Assembly (NCBI GenBank): GCA_026995955.1
Contig: JALWNJ010000288.1
Span: forward strand, 1 to 12,957
Source of the DNA: Gammaproteobacteria bacterium
Lineage (GTDB): Bacteria > Pseudomonadota > Gammaproteobacteria > J044
Length of the DNA: 12,957 nt
Direction: 5' to 3'
In this document: piece after piece, positions 1-9,134 of the stretch
Numbering within the stretch: the stretch's first letter is position 1
How the letters are laid out: every line of letters begins with the position of its first letter
Made by a program: the position numbers and the translations under genes
The notes under the pieces: generated by a model
Told to the model about the DNA's origin: nothing
Seen by the model: only the letters and a program-made list of their open reading frames with translations
The model's database searches: none

Positions 1-1
1 G

Positions 2-2107
<2,106 letters not shown>

Positions 2108-2203
2108 GCTCAGGCCAAAACCGCCATCGTCGCCCGGTAATCTCGGGGCCGTGGTCCGCCTGGTGTACAATCGCCCTCCCGCAATCGAGCCAGGAAGCCG
2201 CAC
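2108..2203 (+). promoter_or_regulatory. priA-hslV intergenic region with a possible weak promoter
   Basis: This 96-base gap is the only noncoding space before the hslVU block. A TACAAT hexamer at 2166-2171 matches five of six bases of a sigma70 -10 box and would start a transcript about 25 bases before hslV. No convincing -35 box lies at the right distance, and I see no sigma32 heat-shock promoter (CTTGAA plus CCCCAT-type elements), although hslVU is heat-induced in E. coli. A perfect 10-base palindrome, CTGAGCTCAG (2104-2113), spans the priA stop codon but has no U tract, so I do not call a terminator. The hslV ribosome-binding site AGGAA is at 2192-2196, seven bases before the ATG. Confidence 0.3.
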
Positions 2204-2737
2204 ATGCAGCAGTTCGAAGGCACCACCATCCTCGGCGTGCGCCGCGACGGCCGCGTGGCGATGGCCGGCGACGGCCAGGTGACGCTGGGCGACACGGTGA
2301 TGAAGGGCAATGCGCGCAAGGTGCGCCGTCTCTACGGCGACAAGGTGCTGGCCGGTTTCGCCGGCGGCACCGCCGATGCCTTCACCCTGTTCGAGCGCTT
2401 CGAGGCCAAGCTGCAGGCGCACAGCGGCCAGCTGGTGCGCGCCGCGGTGGAGATGGCCAAGGACTGGCGCACCGACCGCATGCTGCGCCGTCTCGAGGCC
2501 CTGCTCATCGTCGCCGATCGCGACACCCTGCTGATGATCTCCGGCAACGGCGATGTCATCGAGCCCGAGGAAGACCTGATCGCCATCGGCTCCGGCGGCG
2601 CCTATGCCCAGGCCGCGGCGCGGGCGATGATGGACAACACCGGGCTCTCCGCCCGCGAGATCGCCGAGAAGGCCCTGCACATCGCCGCCGACATCTGCAT
2701 CTACACCAACCACAACCTCACCGTCGAGGAGCTTTGA
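2204..2737 (+). CDS. hslV: ATP-dependent protease subunit HslV (ClpQ), threonine peptidase
   Basis: HslV forms the double-hexamer proteolytic chamber of the cytoplasmic HslVU protease, related to the proteasome beta subunit (peptidase family T1). The 177-residue protein matches the family along its length: GTTILGVRR (6-14), AGDGQVTLG (21-29), [12 protein letters not shown] (32-43), [14 protein letters not shown] (51-64), [16 protein letters not shown] (86-101), and [16 protein letters not shown] (127-142). The catalytic N-terminal threonine should be T7, so residues 1-6 (MQQFEG) would be a short propeptide removed by self-processing; in E. coli only Met precedes the Thr. The start is supported by AGGAA seven bases upstream and there is no later ATG before T7. 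The stop overlaps the hslU start by one base (TGATG), which suggests coupled translation of the two partners. Confidence 0.97.
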   Translation: MQQFEGTTILGVRRDGRVAMAGDGQVTLGDTVMKGNARKVRRLYGDKVLAGFAGGTADAFTLFERFEAKLQAHSGQLVRAAVEMAKDWRTDRMLRRLEALLIVADRDTLLMISGNGDVIEPEEDLIAIGSGGAYAQAAARAMMDNTGLSAREIAEKALHIAADICIYTNHNLTVEEL

Positions 2738-4080
2738 TGACCATGCAGGCCATGACGCCGCGCGAGATCGTCTCCGAGCTGGACAAGCACATCGTCGGCC
2801 AGGCCGAGGCCAAGCGGGCGGTGGCCATCGCCCTGCGCAACCGCTGGCGTCGCATGCAGCTGCCGGAGGCGCTGCGCCGCGAGGTGACGCCCAAGAACAT
2901 CCTCATGATCGGCCCCACCGGGGTCGGCAAGACCGAGATCGCGCGCCGCCTGGCGCAGCTCGCCCGCGCGCCCTTCATCAAGGTCGAGGCCACCAAGTTC
3001 ACCGAGGTGGGCTACGTCGGCAAGGAGGTCGATTCCATCATCCGCGACCTGGCCGATGCCGCCATGAACCTGCTGCGCGAGCAGGAGGTGGAGAAGGTGC
3101 GGCCACAGGCCGAGCGGCTGGCCGAGGAGCGCGTGCTCGACATCCTGGTTCCGCCGCCGTCGCCGGCCAGCGGCTTCCTCGGCGAGCCACAGCCGGAGCA
3201 GAAGGAGGGCGAGGCGCGGCGCCGCTTCCGCGAGAAGCTGCGCGCCGGCGAGCTCGACGGGCGCGAGATCGAGATCGATGTCGCCGGCCAGCTCGGCGTC
3301 GAGATCATGACCCCGCCCGGCCTGGAGGAGATGGCCAGTCAGCTGCAGGGCCTGTTCCAGAATCTGGGCGGCGCGCGGCGCCAGAAGCGCCGCCTGCCGA
3401 TCCGCGACGCCCTGCGCCTGCTCACCGAGGAGGAGGCGCAGAAGCTCATCAACCATGAGGAGCTCAAGCTGCGCTGCGTCGAGCTGGTGGAGCAGAACGG
3501 CATCGTCTTCATCGACGAGATCGACAAGATCGCCGGCAGCGAGGCGCGCAGCGGCGCCGATGTCTCGCGCGAGGGCGTGCAGCGCGACCTGCTGCCGCTG
3601 GTCGAGGGCTGCGCCGTGAATACCAGGTACGGCATGGTGCGCACCGACCACATCCTGTTCATCGCCTCCGGCGCGTTCCATGTCAGCAAGCCCTCCGACC
3701 TGATCCCCGAGCTGCAGGGCCGCCTGCCGATCCGCGTCGAGCTCAAGGCGCTCACCGTGGAGGACTTCAAGCGCATCCTGGTCGAGCCCGATGCCTCGCT
3801 GGTGGAGCAGTACGTCGCCCTGCTCCGGACCGAGGGCGTCAGCCTGCGCTTTACCGACGAGGCCATCGCGCGCATCGCCGAGGTGGCCTTCGAGGTCAAC
3901 GAACGCACCGAGAACATCGGCGCGCGGCGCCTGCACACCCTGATGGAACGGCTCACCGAGAGCATCTCCTTCGAGGCCCCGGACCGTTCCGGCGAGGAGG
4001 TGGTGATCGACGCCGAGTATGTCGATGCCCAGCTCGCCGAACTGGCCGGCAACGAGGACCTGAGCCGATACATCCTGTAA
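2737..4080 (+). CDS. hslU: ATP-dependent protease ATPase subunit HslU (ClpY)
   Basis: HslU is the AAA+ unfoldase that caps HslV and feeds it unfolded substrates. The protein has 447 residues (E. coli: 443). The N-terminus [16 protein letters not shown] (7-22) is typical. I see Walker A GPTGVGKT (59-66), the substrate-gripping pore loop GYVG (92-95), the family-specific I domain (about 110-245), Walker B VFIDEID (257-263), the arginine-finger region [10 protein letters not shown] (324-333), and the sensor-2 motif GARR (396-398 region). The C-terminal tail LSRYIL is the peptide that docks between HslV subunits and activates them. The ATG at 2737 is chosen because GAGGAG at 2726-2731 lies five bases upstream and it overlaps the hslV stop; the ATGs at 2743 and 2752 are possible but less well spaced. 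The frame stays open far upstream through hslV and priA, but that part does not encode anything HslU-like. Confidence 0.97.
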   Translation: MTMQAMTPREIVSELDKHIVGQAEAKRAVAIALRNRWRRMQLPEALRREVTPKNILMIGPTGVGKTEIARRLAQLARAPFIKVEATKFTEVGYVGKEVDSIIRDLADAAMNLLREQEVEKVRPQAERLAEERVLDILVPPPSPASGFLGEPQPEQKEGEARRRFREKLRAGELDGREIEIDVAGQLGVEIMTPPGLEEMASQLQGLFQNLGGARRQKRRLPIRDALRLLTEEEAQKLINHEELKLRCVELVEQNGIVFIDEIDKIAGSEARSGADVSREGVQRDLLPLVEGCAVNTRYGMVRTDHILFIASGAFHVSKPSDLIPELQGRLPIRVELKALTVEDFKRILVEPDASLVEQYVALLRTEGVSLRFTDEAIARIAEVAFEVNERTENIGARRLHTLMERLTESISFEAPDRSGEEVVIDAEYVDAQLAELAGNEDLSRYIL

Positions 4081-4114
4081 TCCACCGGAACCGAATCAAC
4101 GAGGAGCCCCGAAC

Positions 4115-4489
4115 ATGAGCAAGCGACCGACGGAGATCGTCCTGCACACCGAATCCAACACCCTCGAGCTGGCCTACGAGGACGGCGAACGCTTCAAACT
4201 GCCGGCCGAATACCTGCGCGTGCTGTCGCCCTCGGCCGAGGTGCGCGGCCACGGCCCGGGCCAGGGCAAGCTGCAGGTGGGAAAGGAGAACGTGAAGATC
4301 AAGGATGTCGAGGGAGTGGGCAACTACGCCATTCGCATCATCTTTGATGACAACCACGACAGCGGTATTTATGATTGGGATTACCTCTATGATCTCGGGG
4401 TCAATCGCGAGCAATACTGGGCCGACTACCTGAAGCAGCTCGAGGAGGCCGGCTTCCAGCGCAAGGGCCCCGACCCCGACCTGGGCTGA
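4115..4489 (+). CDS. DUF971 protein (gamma-butyrobetaine hydroxylase N-terminal-like domain)
   Basis: This 124-residue soluble protein consists mainly of one DUF971 domain (about 6-96), with the recognisable opening [20 protein letters not shown] (6-25), [19 protein letters not shown] (29-47), and the conserved block [20 protein letters not shown] (73-92). The same fold occurs as an N-terminal domain of gamma-butyrobetaine hydroxylase and as the C-terminal part of the plant iron-sulfur carrier HCF101. A stand-alone bacterial protein of this kind has no firm function. This copy has no cysteine, so it cannot bind zinc or a cluster through thiolates by itself. GAGGAG at 4101-4106 lies eight bases before the ATG. 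It sits 34 bases after hslU and 37 before ubiE; as I recall it, hslVU followed by a DUF971 gene is common in gamma- and betaproteobacteria. The 4331-4390 stretch is only about 40% G+C, which the Asp/Ile/Tyr/Trp-rich motif there accounts for. Confidence 0.9.
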   Translation: MSKRPTEIVLHTESNTLELAYEDGERFKLPAEYLRVLSPSAEVRGHGPGQGKLQVGKENVKIKDVEGVGNYAIRIIFDDNHDSGIYDWDYLYDLGVNREQYWADYLKQLEEAGFQRKGPDPDLG

Positions 4490-4526
4490 GCCCGCGGACA
4501 CACGCCAACCGCACGAGGAGGCCCGC

Positions 4527-5276
4527 ATGGCCGAGCAGGACACCACCCACTTCGGCTTCCAGAAGGTGCCGGTGGAAGAAAAGGCACGCCGCGTGGCCGG
4601 CGTGTTCCACCGCGTGGCCGACAAGTACGACCTGATGAACGACCTCATGTCGATGGGCATCCATCGGCTGTGGAAGCGGGTCACCGTGGAACTCGCCGGG
4701 GTGCGTCCCGGCGACCGGGTGCTGGACCTGGCCGGCGGCACCGGCGACCTCGCCGCCCGCTTCGCGCCCCAGGTGGGCGACAGCGGCCTGGTGGTGCTGT
4801 CCGACATCAACGAATCCATGCTGCGCGAGGGCCGCGACCGGCTCATCGACGAAGGCCTGGTGCGCAACACCGAGTTCGTGCAGGCCAACGCCGAGGCCCT
4901 GCCCTTTCCCGACAACAGCTTCGACTGCATCACCATCGGCTTCGGCCTGCGCAATGTCACCCGCAAGGAACGGGCACTGGCCGCCATGCACCGCTGCCTC
5001 AAGCCCGGCGGGCGCCTGCTGGTGCTGGAGTTCTCGCATCCGGTGAACGAGCCGCTGTCGAAGGTCTACGATCTGTATTCCTTCAAGCTGTTGCCGCTGA
5101 TGGGGCGCGTCGTGGCCGGCGACGAGGAGAGCTACCGCTATCTGGCCGAGTCGATCCGCGTACACCCCGACCAGGAGACGCTCAAGGGCATGATGGAGCA
5201 GGCCGGGTTCGAGCGGGTGGAATACTTCAACCTCACCGGCGGCATCGTCGCCATCCATCGCGGCTACAAGCTCTGA
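4527..5276 (+). CDS. ubiE: Ubiquinone/menaquinone biosynthesis C-methyltransferase UbiE
   Basis: UbiE uses S-adenosylmethionine to methylate the ring carbon of 2-polyprenyl-6-methoxy-1,4-benzoquinol in ubiquinone synthesis, and demethylmenaquinol where menaquinone is made. The protein has 249 residues (E. coli: 251). Visible signatures are [20 protein letters not shown] (27-46), the SAM-binding motif [13 protein letters not shown] (65-76), acidic motif II around D93, [20 protein letters not shown] (121-140, UbiE signature 1), [17 protein letters not shown] (140-156), and the C-terminal motif [18 protein letters not shown] (211-228). GAGGAG at 4515-4520 is six bases before the ATG. The gene begins the ubiE-ubiJ-ubiB order known from E. 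coli and Pseudomonas. Nothing in the sequence tells whether the cell also makes menaquinone. Confidence 0.96.
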   Translation: MAEQDTTHFGFQKVPVEEKARRVAGVFHRVADKYDLMNDLMSMGIHRLWKRVTVELAGVRPGDRVLDLAGGTGDLAARFAPQVGDSGLVVLSDINESMLREGRDRLIDEGLVRNTEFVQANAEALPFPDNSFDCITIGFGLRNVTRKERALAAMHRCLKPGGRLLVLEFSHPVNEPLSKVYDLYSFKLLPLMGRVVAGDEESYRYLAESIRVHPDQETLKGMMEQAGFERVEYFNLTGGIVAIHRGYKL

Positions 5277-5287
5277 GGCCCGCGCAC

Positions 5288-5911
5288 ATGGCCGCCGCCC
5301 CCGCCCTGCTCACCGAGGCCCTGGAGACGGCGCTCAACGCCATGCTGACGGCCAACCTGGAGGCCGCCGAGGCCCTGCCGGCGCTCACCGGCCGCGTGCT
5401 GTGTCTGGACATCGAGGGGCTGGATCTCCAGCTCTGGCTGCTGGCGGCCGGCCGCCGCGTGCAGGTGCTGGGCGAGTACGCCGGCGCGCCCGATGCCACC
5501 ATCCATGCCACCCCGCTGGGCCTCATGCGCATGTCGCTGGGCGGCGGCGAGGCGCTGCTCGAGGGCGCCGCGCGCATCACCGGCGACACCGCCTTCGCCC
5601 AGCGCCTGGGCGGCCTGCTGCGGCTCTCCGCCGTGGACTGGGAGGAGCTCCTGGCCCGCGGACTGGGCGATGTCGCCGGCCACCAGCTTGCCCGCCTGCT
5701 GCGCGCCGGCGGCGACTGGCTGCGCGACAGCGCGGCCGCGCTGGAACAGGATCTGGGCGAATACCTCACCGAGGAGGCGCGGCTGCTGCCGGCCTCGGCC
5801 GAACTGGAGCACTGGCTGCAGGGCGTCGAGGCCCTGCGTGCCGATGTCGATCGCCTGGAGGCGCGGTTGCGGCGGCTGGAGGCGAGGCGCGCGGAGGCCG
5901 GCCCCGCATGA
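5288..5911 (+). CDS. ubiJ: Ubiquinone biosynthesis accessory factor UbiJ (SCP2 domain protein)
   Basis: UbiJ is a soluble, lipid-binding member of the aerobic Ubi complex; with UbiK it is thought to hold quinone intermediates for the Ubi enzymes. The 207-residue protein has an SCP2 sterol-carrier-type domain (about 15-115) containing [18 protein letters not shown] (35-52), [20 protein letters not shown] (69-88) and [15 protein letters not shown] (97-111). A helical C-terminal part ends in a predicted coiled coil (about 172-203, leucine/arginine/glutamate-rich), the region that pairs with UbiK in E. coli. The length is close to E. coli UbiJ (201). The start lies 11 bases after the ubiE stop; GAGG at 5275-5278 is a modest ribosome-binding site. 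The same frame stays open upstream through ubiE, which is a GC-rich shadow. Its stop overlaps the ubiB start (ATGA). The SCP2 call rests on pattern and position; sequence conservation in this family is low. Confidence 0.9.
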   Translation: MAAAPALLTEALETALNAMLTANLEAAEALPALTGRVLCLDIEGLDLQLWLLAAGRRVQVLGEYAGAPDATIHATPLGLMRMSLGGGEALLEGAARITGDTAFAQRLGGLLRLSAVDWEELLARGLGDVAGHQLARLLRAGGDWLRDSAAALEQDLGEYLTEEARLLPASAELEHWLQGVEALRADVDRLEARLRRLEARRAEAGPA

Positions 5912-7578
5912 GACGCCTCGGCCAGGCCCTGCGCCTGATCCAGATCAGCCTGGTGCTGCTGCGTCACGGGCTCGACGAACTGGTCTTCGCCCTGCACCTG
6001 TTCCGTCCGGTGCGCTTCTTCTACCACCTGCTGCCCTGGACCTGGCTGCCACGCCGTCTGCCGCCGCGCGGCGCGCGCATCCGCGGCGCGCTGGAGGACC
6101 TGGGGCCGATCTTCGTCAAGTTCGGCCAGGCGCTGTCCACCCGCCGCGACCTGCTGCCCGACGACATCGCCGAGGAACTGGCGAAGCTGCAGGACCGCGT
6201 GCCCCCCTTCCCCGGCGCCGAGGCGCGGCGCATCGTCGAGGACGCCTGGGGTTGCCCCATCGAGGAGCGCCTCGACGGTTTCGACGAGCAGCCGCTGGCC
6301 TCGGCCTCCATCGCCCAGGTGCACACCGCCCGCCTGCGCGACGGCCGTGAGGTCATCGTCAAGGTGGTGCGCCCCGGCATCGAGCGCGTCATCCGCCACG
6401 ACATCGCCCTGCTCTACACCATCGCCGAGCTGGCCCAGCGCTACCTGCCCGACGGCCGCCGCCTGCGCCCGGTGGAAGTGGTGGCCGAGTTCGAGAAGAC
6501 CATCTTCGACGAGCTGGACCTGCTGCGCGAGGCCGCCAACGCCAACCAGCTGCGCAACAACTTCCGCGGCTCGCCCATCCTCTACATCCCCGAGGTGCAC
6601 TGGGACTACTGCGCGCGCCGCGTGCTGGTGATGGAGCGCATCCACGGCATTCCGGTGGGCGAGGTCGAGACCCTGCGTGCCGCCGGCACCGACATGCGCC
6701 TGCTGGCCGAGCGCGGCGTGGAGATCTTCTTCACCCAGGTGTTCCGCCACAACTTCTTCCATGCCGACATGCACCCCGGCAACATCTTCGTCGATCTCGC
6801 CGACCCCGCCGATCCGCGCTGGCTGGCGGTGGACTTCGGCATCGTCGGCAGCCTGTCGCCGGAGGACCAGCGCTACCTGGCCGAGAACTTCCATGCCTTC
6901 TTCAACCGCGACTACCTGCGCGTGGCCGAGCTGCATGTCGAATCCGGCTGGGTGCCCAAGGACACCCGCATCGACGAGTTCGAGTCCGCCATCCGCACCG
7001 TCTGCGAGCCCATCTTCCAGCGCCCGCTGAAGGAGATCTCCTTCGGCCAGCTGCTGTTGCGCCTGTTCCAGACCGCGCGCCGCTTCAACATGGAGGTGCA
7101 GCCGCAGCTGGTGCTGCTGCAGAAGACCCTGCTGAACATCGAGGGCCTGGGCCGCCAGCTCTATCCCGACCTCGACCTGTGGCAGACCGCCAAGCCCTTT
7201 CTCGAGGACTGGATGCACGAGCACCTGGGCTGGAAGGGGTTGGTCAACAGCGCCCGCCACCACCTGCCGCTGTTCATGGAAAAGCTGCCGGAGATGCCCG
7301 GGCTGATGCACGAGGTGCTGCGCAAGGCGGCGCGCGACGAACTGAAGATCGAATACCGGGCCCCGCAGCTCGACGCGCTGCGCGGCCAGCTCGCCCGCCA
7401 GCACCGCAGCCAGCTCATGGCCCTGGCCGGGGCGGCCGGGCTGGTCGCCGGCGCCGTGCTGGCCACGGTGCCCGGCCTGCCCCTGGCCGCCGGGCTGCCG
7501 CTCGCCAGCTGGCTGCTCGGCGGCGCCGGGTTGGGGCTGCTCGGCTGGGCCGGCCTGCGCAGCCTGGCGCTGCGCTGA
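5908..7578 (+). CDS. ubiB: Ubiquinone biosynthesis regulatory protein kinase/ATPase UbiB
   Basis: UbiB belongs to the atypical ABC1/ADCK/COQ8 kinase-like family. It is membrane-bound, needed for ubiquinone synthesis, and is thought to act as an ATPase that helps extract lipid intermediates rather than as a protein kinase. The protein has 556 residues (E. coli: 546). Family signatures are the KxGQ motif KFGQ (71-74) with [10 protein letters not shown] (75-84), the alanine-rich loop ASASIAQVH (131-139) replacing the usual P-loop, the ATP lysine K152 in VIVKV, the helix [17 protein letters not shown] (196-212), the catalytic-loop equivalent HADMHPGN (285-292), and DFG (309-311). Two hydrophobic segments at the C-terminus (about 503-525 and 528-551) are the expected membrane anchor. 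GGAGG at 5893-5897 precedes the ATG by ten bases, inside ubiJ. In E. coli tatABC follows; here a convergent trmL follows, with only three bases between the stop codons. Confidence 0.96.
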   Translation: MRRLGQALRLIQISLVLLRHGLDELVFALHLFRPVRFFYHLLPWTWLPRRLPPRGARIRGALEDLGPIFVKFGQALSTRRDLLPDDIAEELAKLQDRVPPFPGAEARRIVEDAWGCPIEERLDGFDEQPLASASIAQVHTARLRDGREVIVKVVRPGIERVIRHDIALLYTIAELAQRYLPDGRRLRPVEVVAEFEKTIFDELDLLREAANANQLRNNFRGSPILYIPEVHWDYCARRVLVMERIHGIPVGEVETLRAAGTDMRLLAERGVEIFFTQVFRHNFFHADMHPGNIFVDLADPADPRWLAVDFGIVGSLSPEDQRYLAENFHAFFNRDYLRVAELHVESGWVPKDTRIDEFESAIRTVCEPIFQRPLKEISFGQLLLRLFQTARRFNMEVQPQLVLLQKTLLNIEGLGRQLYPDLDLWQTAKPFLEDWMHEHLGWKGLVNSARHHLPLFMEKLPEMPGLMHEVLRKAARDELKIEYRAPQLDALRGQLARQHRSQLMALAGAAGLVAGAVLATVPGLPLAAGLPLASWLLGGAGLGLLGWAGLRSLALR

Positions 7579-7589
7579 GCCTCAGCGCC
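7566..7589. terminator. Hairpin-forming inverted repeat spanning the ubiB and trmL stop codons
   Basis: The convergent ends of ubiB and trmL are built on an inverted repeat. GCGCTGAG (7572-7579) and CTCAGCGC (7581-7588) are perfect complements around one base, folding as a GCGCTG / AGCCT / CAGCGC stem-loop. An alternative pairing GGCGCTG (7566-7572) with CAGCGCC (7583-7589) is also possible. The symmetry arises because both genes end in CGC TGA. No U tract follows on either side, so it does not match a standard intrinsic terminator. A role in ending both transcripts or protecting their 3' ends is an inference. Confidence 0.35.
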
Positions 7590-8046
7590 CGCCCACCAGC
7601 CCGTTCTGGCGCCAGGCCTCGTAGGCGCAGACGGCCACCGCGTTGCTCAGGTTGAGGCTGCGCGAGCCCTCGCGCATGGGCAGCCGCAGCACCCGCTCCG
7701 GCGGCAGCGAATCGAGCAGCGCGCGCGGCAGGCCGCGCGTCTCGGGGCCGAACAGGAAGGCGTCGCCGGGGAAGAAACGGGTGTCGAAGGGGCTGCGCGT
7801 CCCGTGCGTGGAACAGGCAAACAGGCGCGGCGGGCGCACGGCTGTCAGGAAGGCGTCGAGGCTGGCATACTCTGCCACATCGGCCCACTCGTCGTAGTCC
7901 AGTCCGGCACGGCGCAGCCGCCGGTCGTCCATCTCGAAACCGAGCGGATGAATCAGGTGCAGCCGGCAGCCGGTGTTGGCGCACAGGCGGATGACATTGC
8001 CGGTATTGGGTGGGATCTCCGGCTGGTACAGGACGATGTGAAACAT
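7582..8046 (-). CDS. trmL: tRNA (cytidine/uridine-34 2'-O)-methyltransferase TrmL
   Basis: TrmL (formerly YibK) is a small SPOUT-class enzyme that uses S-adenosylmethionine to methylate the ribose of the wobble base in tRNA-Leu CAA and UAA species. The 154-residue protein matches throughout: MFHIVLYQPEIPPNTGNVIR (1-20) with RLCANTG (20-26), the block DDRRLRRAGLDYDEW (40-54), the SAM-knot motif FLFGPETRGLP (97-107), and IPM-type motif RLPMREGSRSLNLSNAVAV (121-139) followed by YEAWRQ (142-147). The length is near the E. coli protein (157). The frame stays open for another 79 codons upstream, but homologues begin exactly at MFHIVLY, so the start is placed at 8046. This start codon shares bases with the start of the opposite-strand pyrD. 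The upstream sequence has only a weak G-rich ribosome-binding site, and its promoter must lie inside pyrD. Confidence 0.95.
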   Translation of the reverse strand: MFHIVLYQPEIPPNTGNVIRLCANTGCRLHLIHPLGFEMDDRRLRRAGLDYDEWADVAEYASLDAFLTAVRPPRLFACSTHGTRSPFDTRFFPGDAFLFGPETRGLPRALLDSLPPERVLRLPMREGSRSLNLSNAVAVCAYEAWRQNGLVGGR

Positions 8047-8047
8047 G
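8044..8047. promoter_or_regulatory. Overlapping divergent start codons (CATG) of trmL and pyrD
   Basis: The four bases CATG hold both start codons: ATG on the + strand (8045-8047, pyrD) and ATG on the minus strand (8046-8044, trmL). No noncoding base separates the two genes, so each promoter and leader must lie within the other gene's 5' coding region. For pyrD an AGGA at 8030-8033 is the nearest ribosome-binding-like sequence, with a long spacing of 11 bases. I could not identify a convincing -35/-10 pair for either gene. Confidence 0.75.
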
Positions 8048-9016
8048 AGCGACGAAACGACCCCCGATCCACGCCTGGCCATCGACTTCTGCGGGCTGCG
8101 CCTCGCCAGCCCCATCGTGCTGCTGTCGGGCTGCGTCGGCTTCGGCGAGGAATACACCCGGGTGGCCGGCTTCTCCAACCGCGAGGTGGGCGCGGTGTGC
8201 CTCAAGGGTACCACCCTCGAGCCGCGCCTGGGCAACCCGCCGCACCGGGTGTACGAGACGCCGATGGGCATGCTCAACGCCATTGGTCTGCAGAATCCCG
8301 GCGTCGATCATGTCGTGAACGAGATCCTGCCCACGCTGGACTTCTCCGAGACCCGCTTCATCGCCAATGTCTCCGGCTCCACGGTGGAGGAGTACCACGA
8401 GGTCACGCGGCGCTTCGACGACTCGCCCATCGACGCCATCGAGATCAACATCTCCTGTCCCAATGTGAAAGAGGGGGGCGTCGCCTTCGGCAACGACCCG
8501 GCCATGTCGGCGCGGGTGGTGGAGGCCTGCCGCCGCGCCACCGACAAGCCGCTGATCACCAAGCTCTCGCCCAACCAGACCGATATCGCCGCCAACGCCC
8601 GCGGCTGCATCGAGGCCGGCACCGACGCCTTCGCCGTCATCAACACCCTGATGGGCATGGCCATCGACATCCATTCGCGAACCCCGATCATCGGCAACAA
8701 CCAGGGCGGGCTGTCGGGCCCGGCAATCAAGCCGGTGGCCCTGCTCAAGGTGCATCAGGTCTACCAGGTGGCGCGCGAGCACGGCATCCCCATCATCGGT
8801 CAGGGCGGCATCGCCAGCGCCGAGGACGCGCTGGAGTTCATCATCGCCGGCGCCAGCGCGGTCGGCGTGGGCACCGCCCTGTTCTACGACCCGCTGGTGT
8901 GCCGAAAGATCAATCAGGGGCTGGCCGCCTACCTCGACGAACACGGCATACCGGAGCTGGCCCAGCTCACCGGCAGCCTGCGCCTGAACGAGGCCCGGAG
9001 CTGTTCTTGTGATTGA
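8045..9016 (+). CDS. pyrD: Dihydroorotate dehydrogenase, class 1B-type catalytic subunit
   Basis: This FMN enzyme oxidises dihydroorotate to orotate in pyrimidine synthesis. The 323-residue TIM-barrel protein has the class 1 signatures PIVLLSGCVGFGEEY (23-37), LKGTTLEPRLGNPPHRVYET (53-72), MLNAIGLQNPG (76-86), EINISCPNVKEGG (133-145) with C138 as the class 1 catalytic base, the FMN lysine region ITKLSPN (171-177), NNQGGLSGPAIKP (218-230), GQGGI (252-256) and GVGTALFYDP (274-283). The KGTTLEPR-GNPP and NISCPNVKEGG patterns indicate class 1B, the form that pairs with the FAD/2Fe-2S subunit PyrK and reduces NAD+. No pyrK is present here. It lacks the C-terminal 4Fe-4S domain of the related PreA. 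The tail ends in RSCSCD, with two cysteines (C320, C322). The ATG is the only good start before the conserved fold; it overlaps the trmL start codon. Most gammaproteobacteria use the membrane class 2 enzyme, so this type is notable. Confidence 0.9.
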   Translation: MSDETTPDPRLAIDFCGLRLASPIVLLSGCVGFGEEYTRVAGFSNREVGAVCLKGTTLEPRLGNPPHRVYETPMGMLNAIGLQNPGVDHVVNEILPTLDFSETRFIANVSGSTVEEYHEVTRRFDDSPIDAIEINISCPNVKEGGVAFGNDPAMSARVVEACRRATDKPLITKLSPNQTDIAANARGCIEAGTDAFAVINTLMGMAIDIHSRTPIIGNNQGGLSGPAIKPVALLKVHQVYQVAREHGIPIIGQGGIASAEDALEFIIAGASAVGVGTALFYDPLVCRKINQGLAAYLDEHGIPELAQLTGSLRLNEARSCSCD

Positions 9017-9133
9017 AAATCAAGGGCTTGTTGATTGTACCTTAGCTCGATTGTAAGATTCGTTTCATAACCTATAATAGCGGCAAGGAAAGCAACCCGG
9101 TGCAGAGCGGGAAACAGGTGGCCAGGAGAGGCC
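9017..9133 (+). other. AT-rich intergenic region upstream of the msh operon
   Basis: This 117-base gap is the largest noncoding space in the window. Its first 60 or so bases are strikingly AT-rich against the GC-rich background. It holds a consensus-like promoter (9051-9078), three copies of GATTG (9011, 9033, 9049; the last two extend to GATTGTA) and small inverted repeats: TGATT/AATCA around GAA (9010-9022), AATCAA/TTGATT around a seven-base loop (9018-9036), and CAAG/CTTG (9021-9030). None is a strong intrinsic terminator for pyrD. I see no credible small gene in it. Confidence 0.7.
9051..9078 (+). promoter_or_regulatory. Sigma70-type promoter of the msh pilus operon
   Basis: TATAAT at 9073-9078 is a perfect -10 hexamer, and TTGTAA at 9051-9056 (four of six bases of TTGACA) lies 16 bases upstream. 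Initiation would be expected near 9085, giving a leader of about 50 bases before the mshI GTG. This is the best promoter-like sequence in the window and sits exactly between pyrD and the pilus genes. One copy of the GATTGTA repeat overlaps the -35 box, so a regulator binding there could control the operon; that is inference. Confidence 0.75.
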
Positions 9134-9134
9134 G
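9119..9134 (+). promoter_or_regulatory. mshI ribosome-binding site in a possible hairpin loop, deciding the GTG start
   Basis: AGGAG at 9124-9128 lies five bases before GTG 9134, favouring that start over the in-frame ATG at 9164, which has no comparable site. The site is flanked by GGCC on both sides (9120-9123 and 9130-9133), so the RNA could form a four-pair stem, plus G-U pairs, with AGGAGA as its loop. Whether this short stem matters is unknown. Confidence 0.5.

Noticed and set aside
2701..3936. A 411-codon open frame on the minus strand, antisense to hslU
   Set aside because: Its composition is biased (Asp, Leu, Ala, Gly, Gln, His) with no family match; it lies wholly opposite a well-supported gene.
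4331..4390. A dip to about 40% G+C within the DUF971 gene, possibly foreign DNA
   Set aside because: The stretch encodes the conserved domain motif rich in Asp, Asn, Ile, Phe, Tyr and Trp, whose codons are AT-rich; no sign of insertion.
5233..7404. A 723-codon open frame on the minus strand, antisense to ubiJ and ubiB
   Set aside because: The protein is low-complexity (Ala, Gly, Gln, His, Leu, Val) with no recognisable domain. GC-rich codon structure in the real genes keeps the antisense frame open.
8047..8283. A longer TrmL with 79 extra N-terminal residues
   Set aside because: TrmL homologues begin at MFHIVLY-type sequence; the extension is unlike any SPOUT protein and runs antisense to the conserved start of pyrD.
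7415..8944. A 509-codon open frame on the minus strand across trmL and pyrD
   Set aside because: It is in a different frame from trmL, has biased composition, and both genes opposite it are firmly identified.
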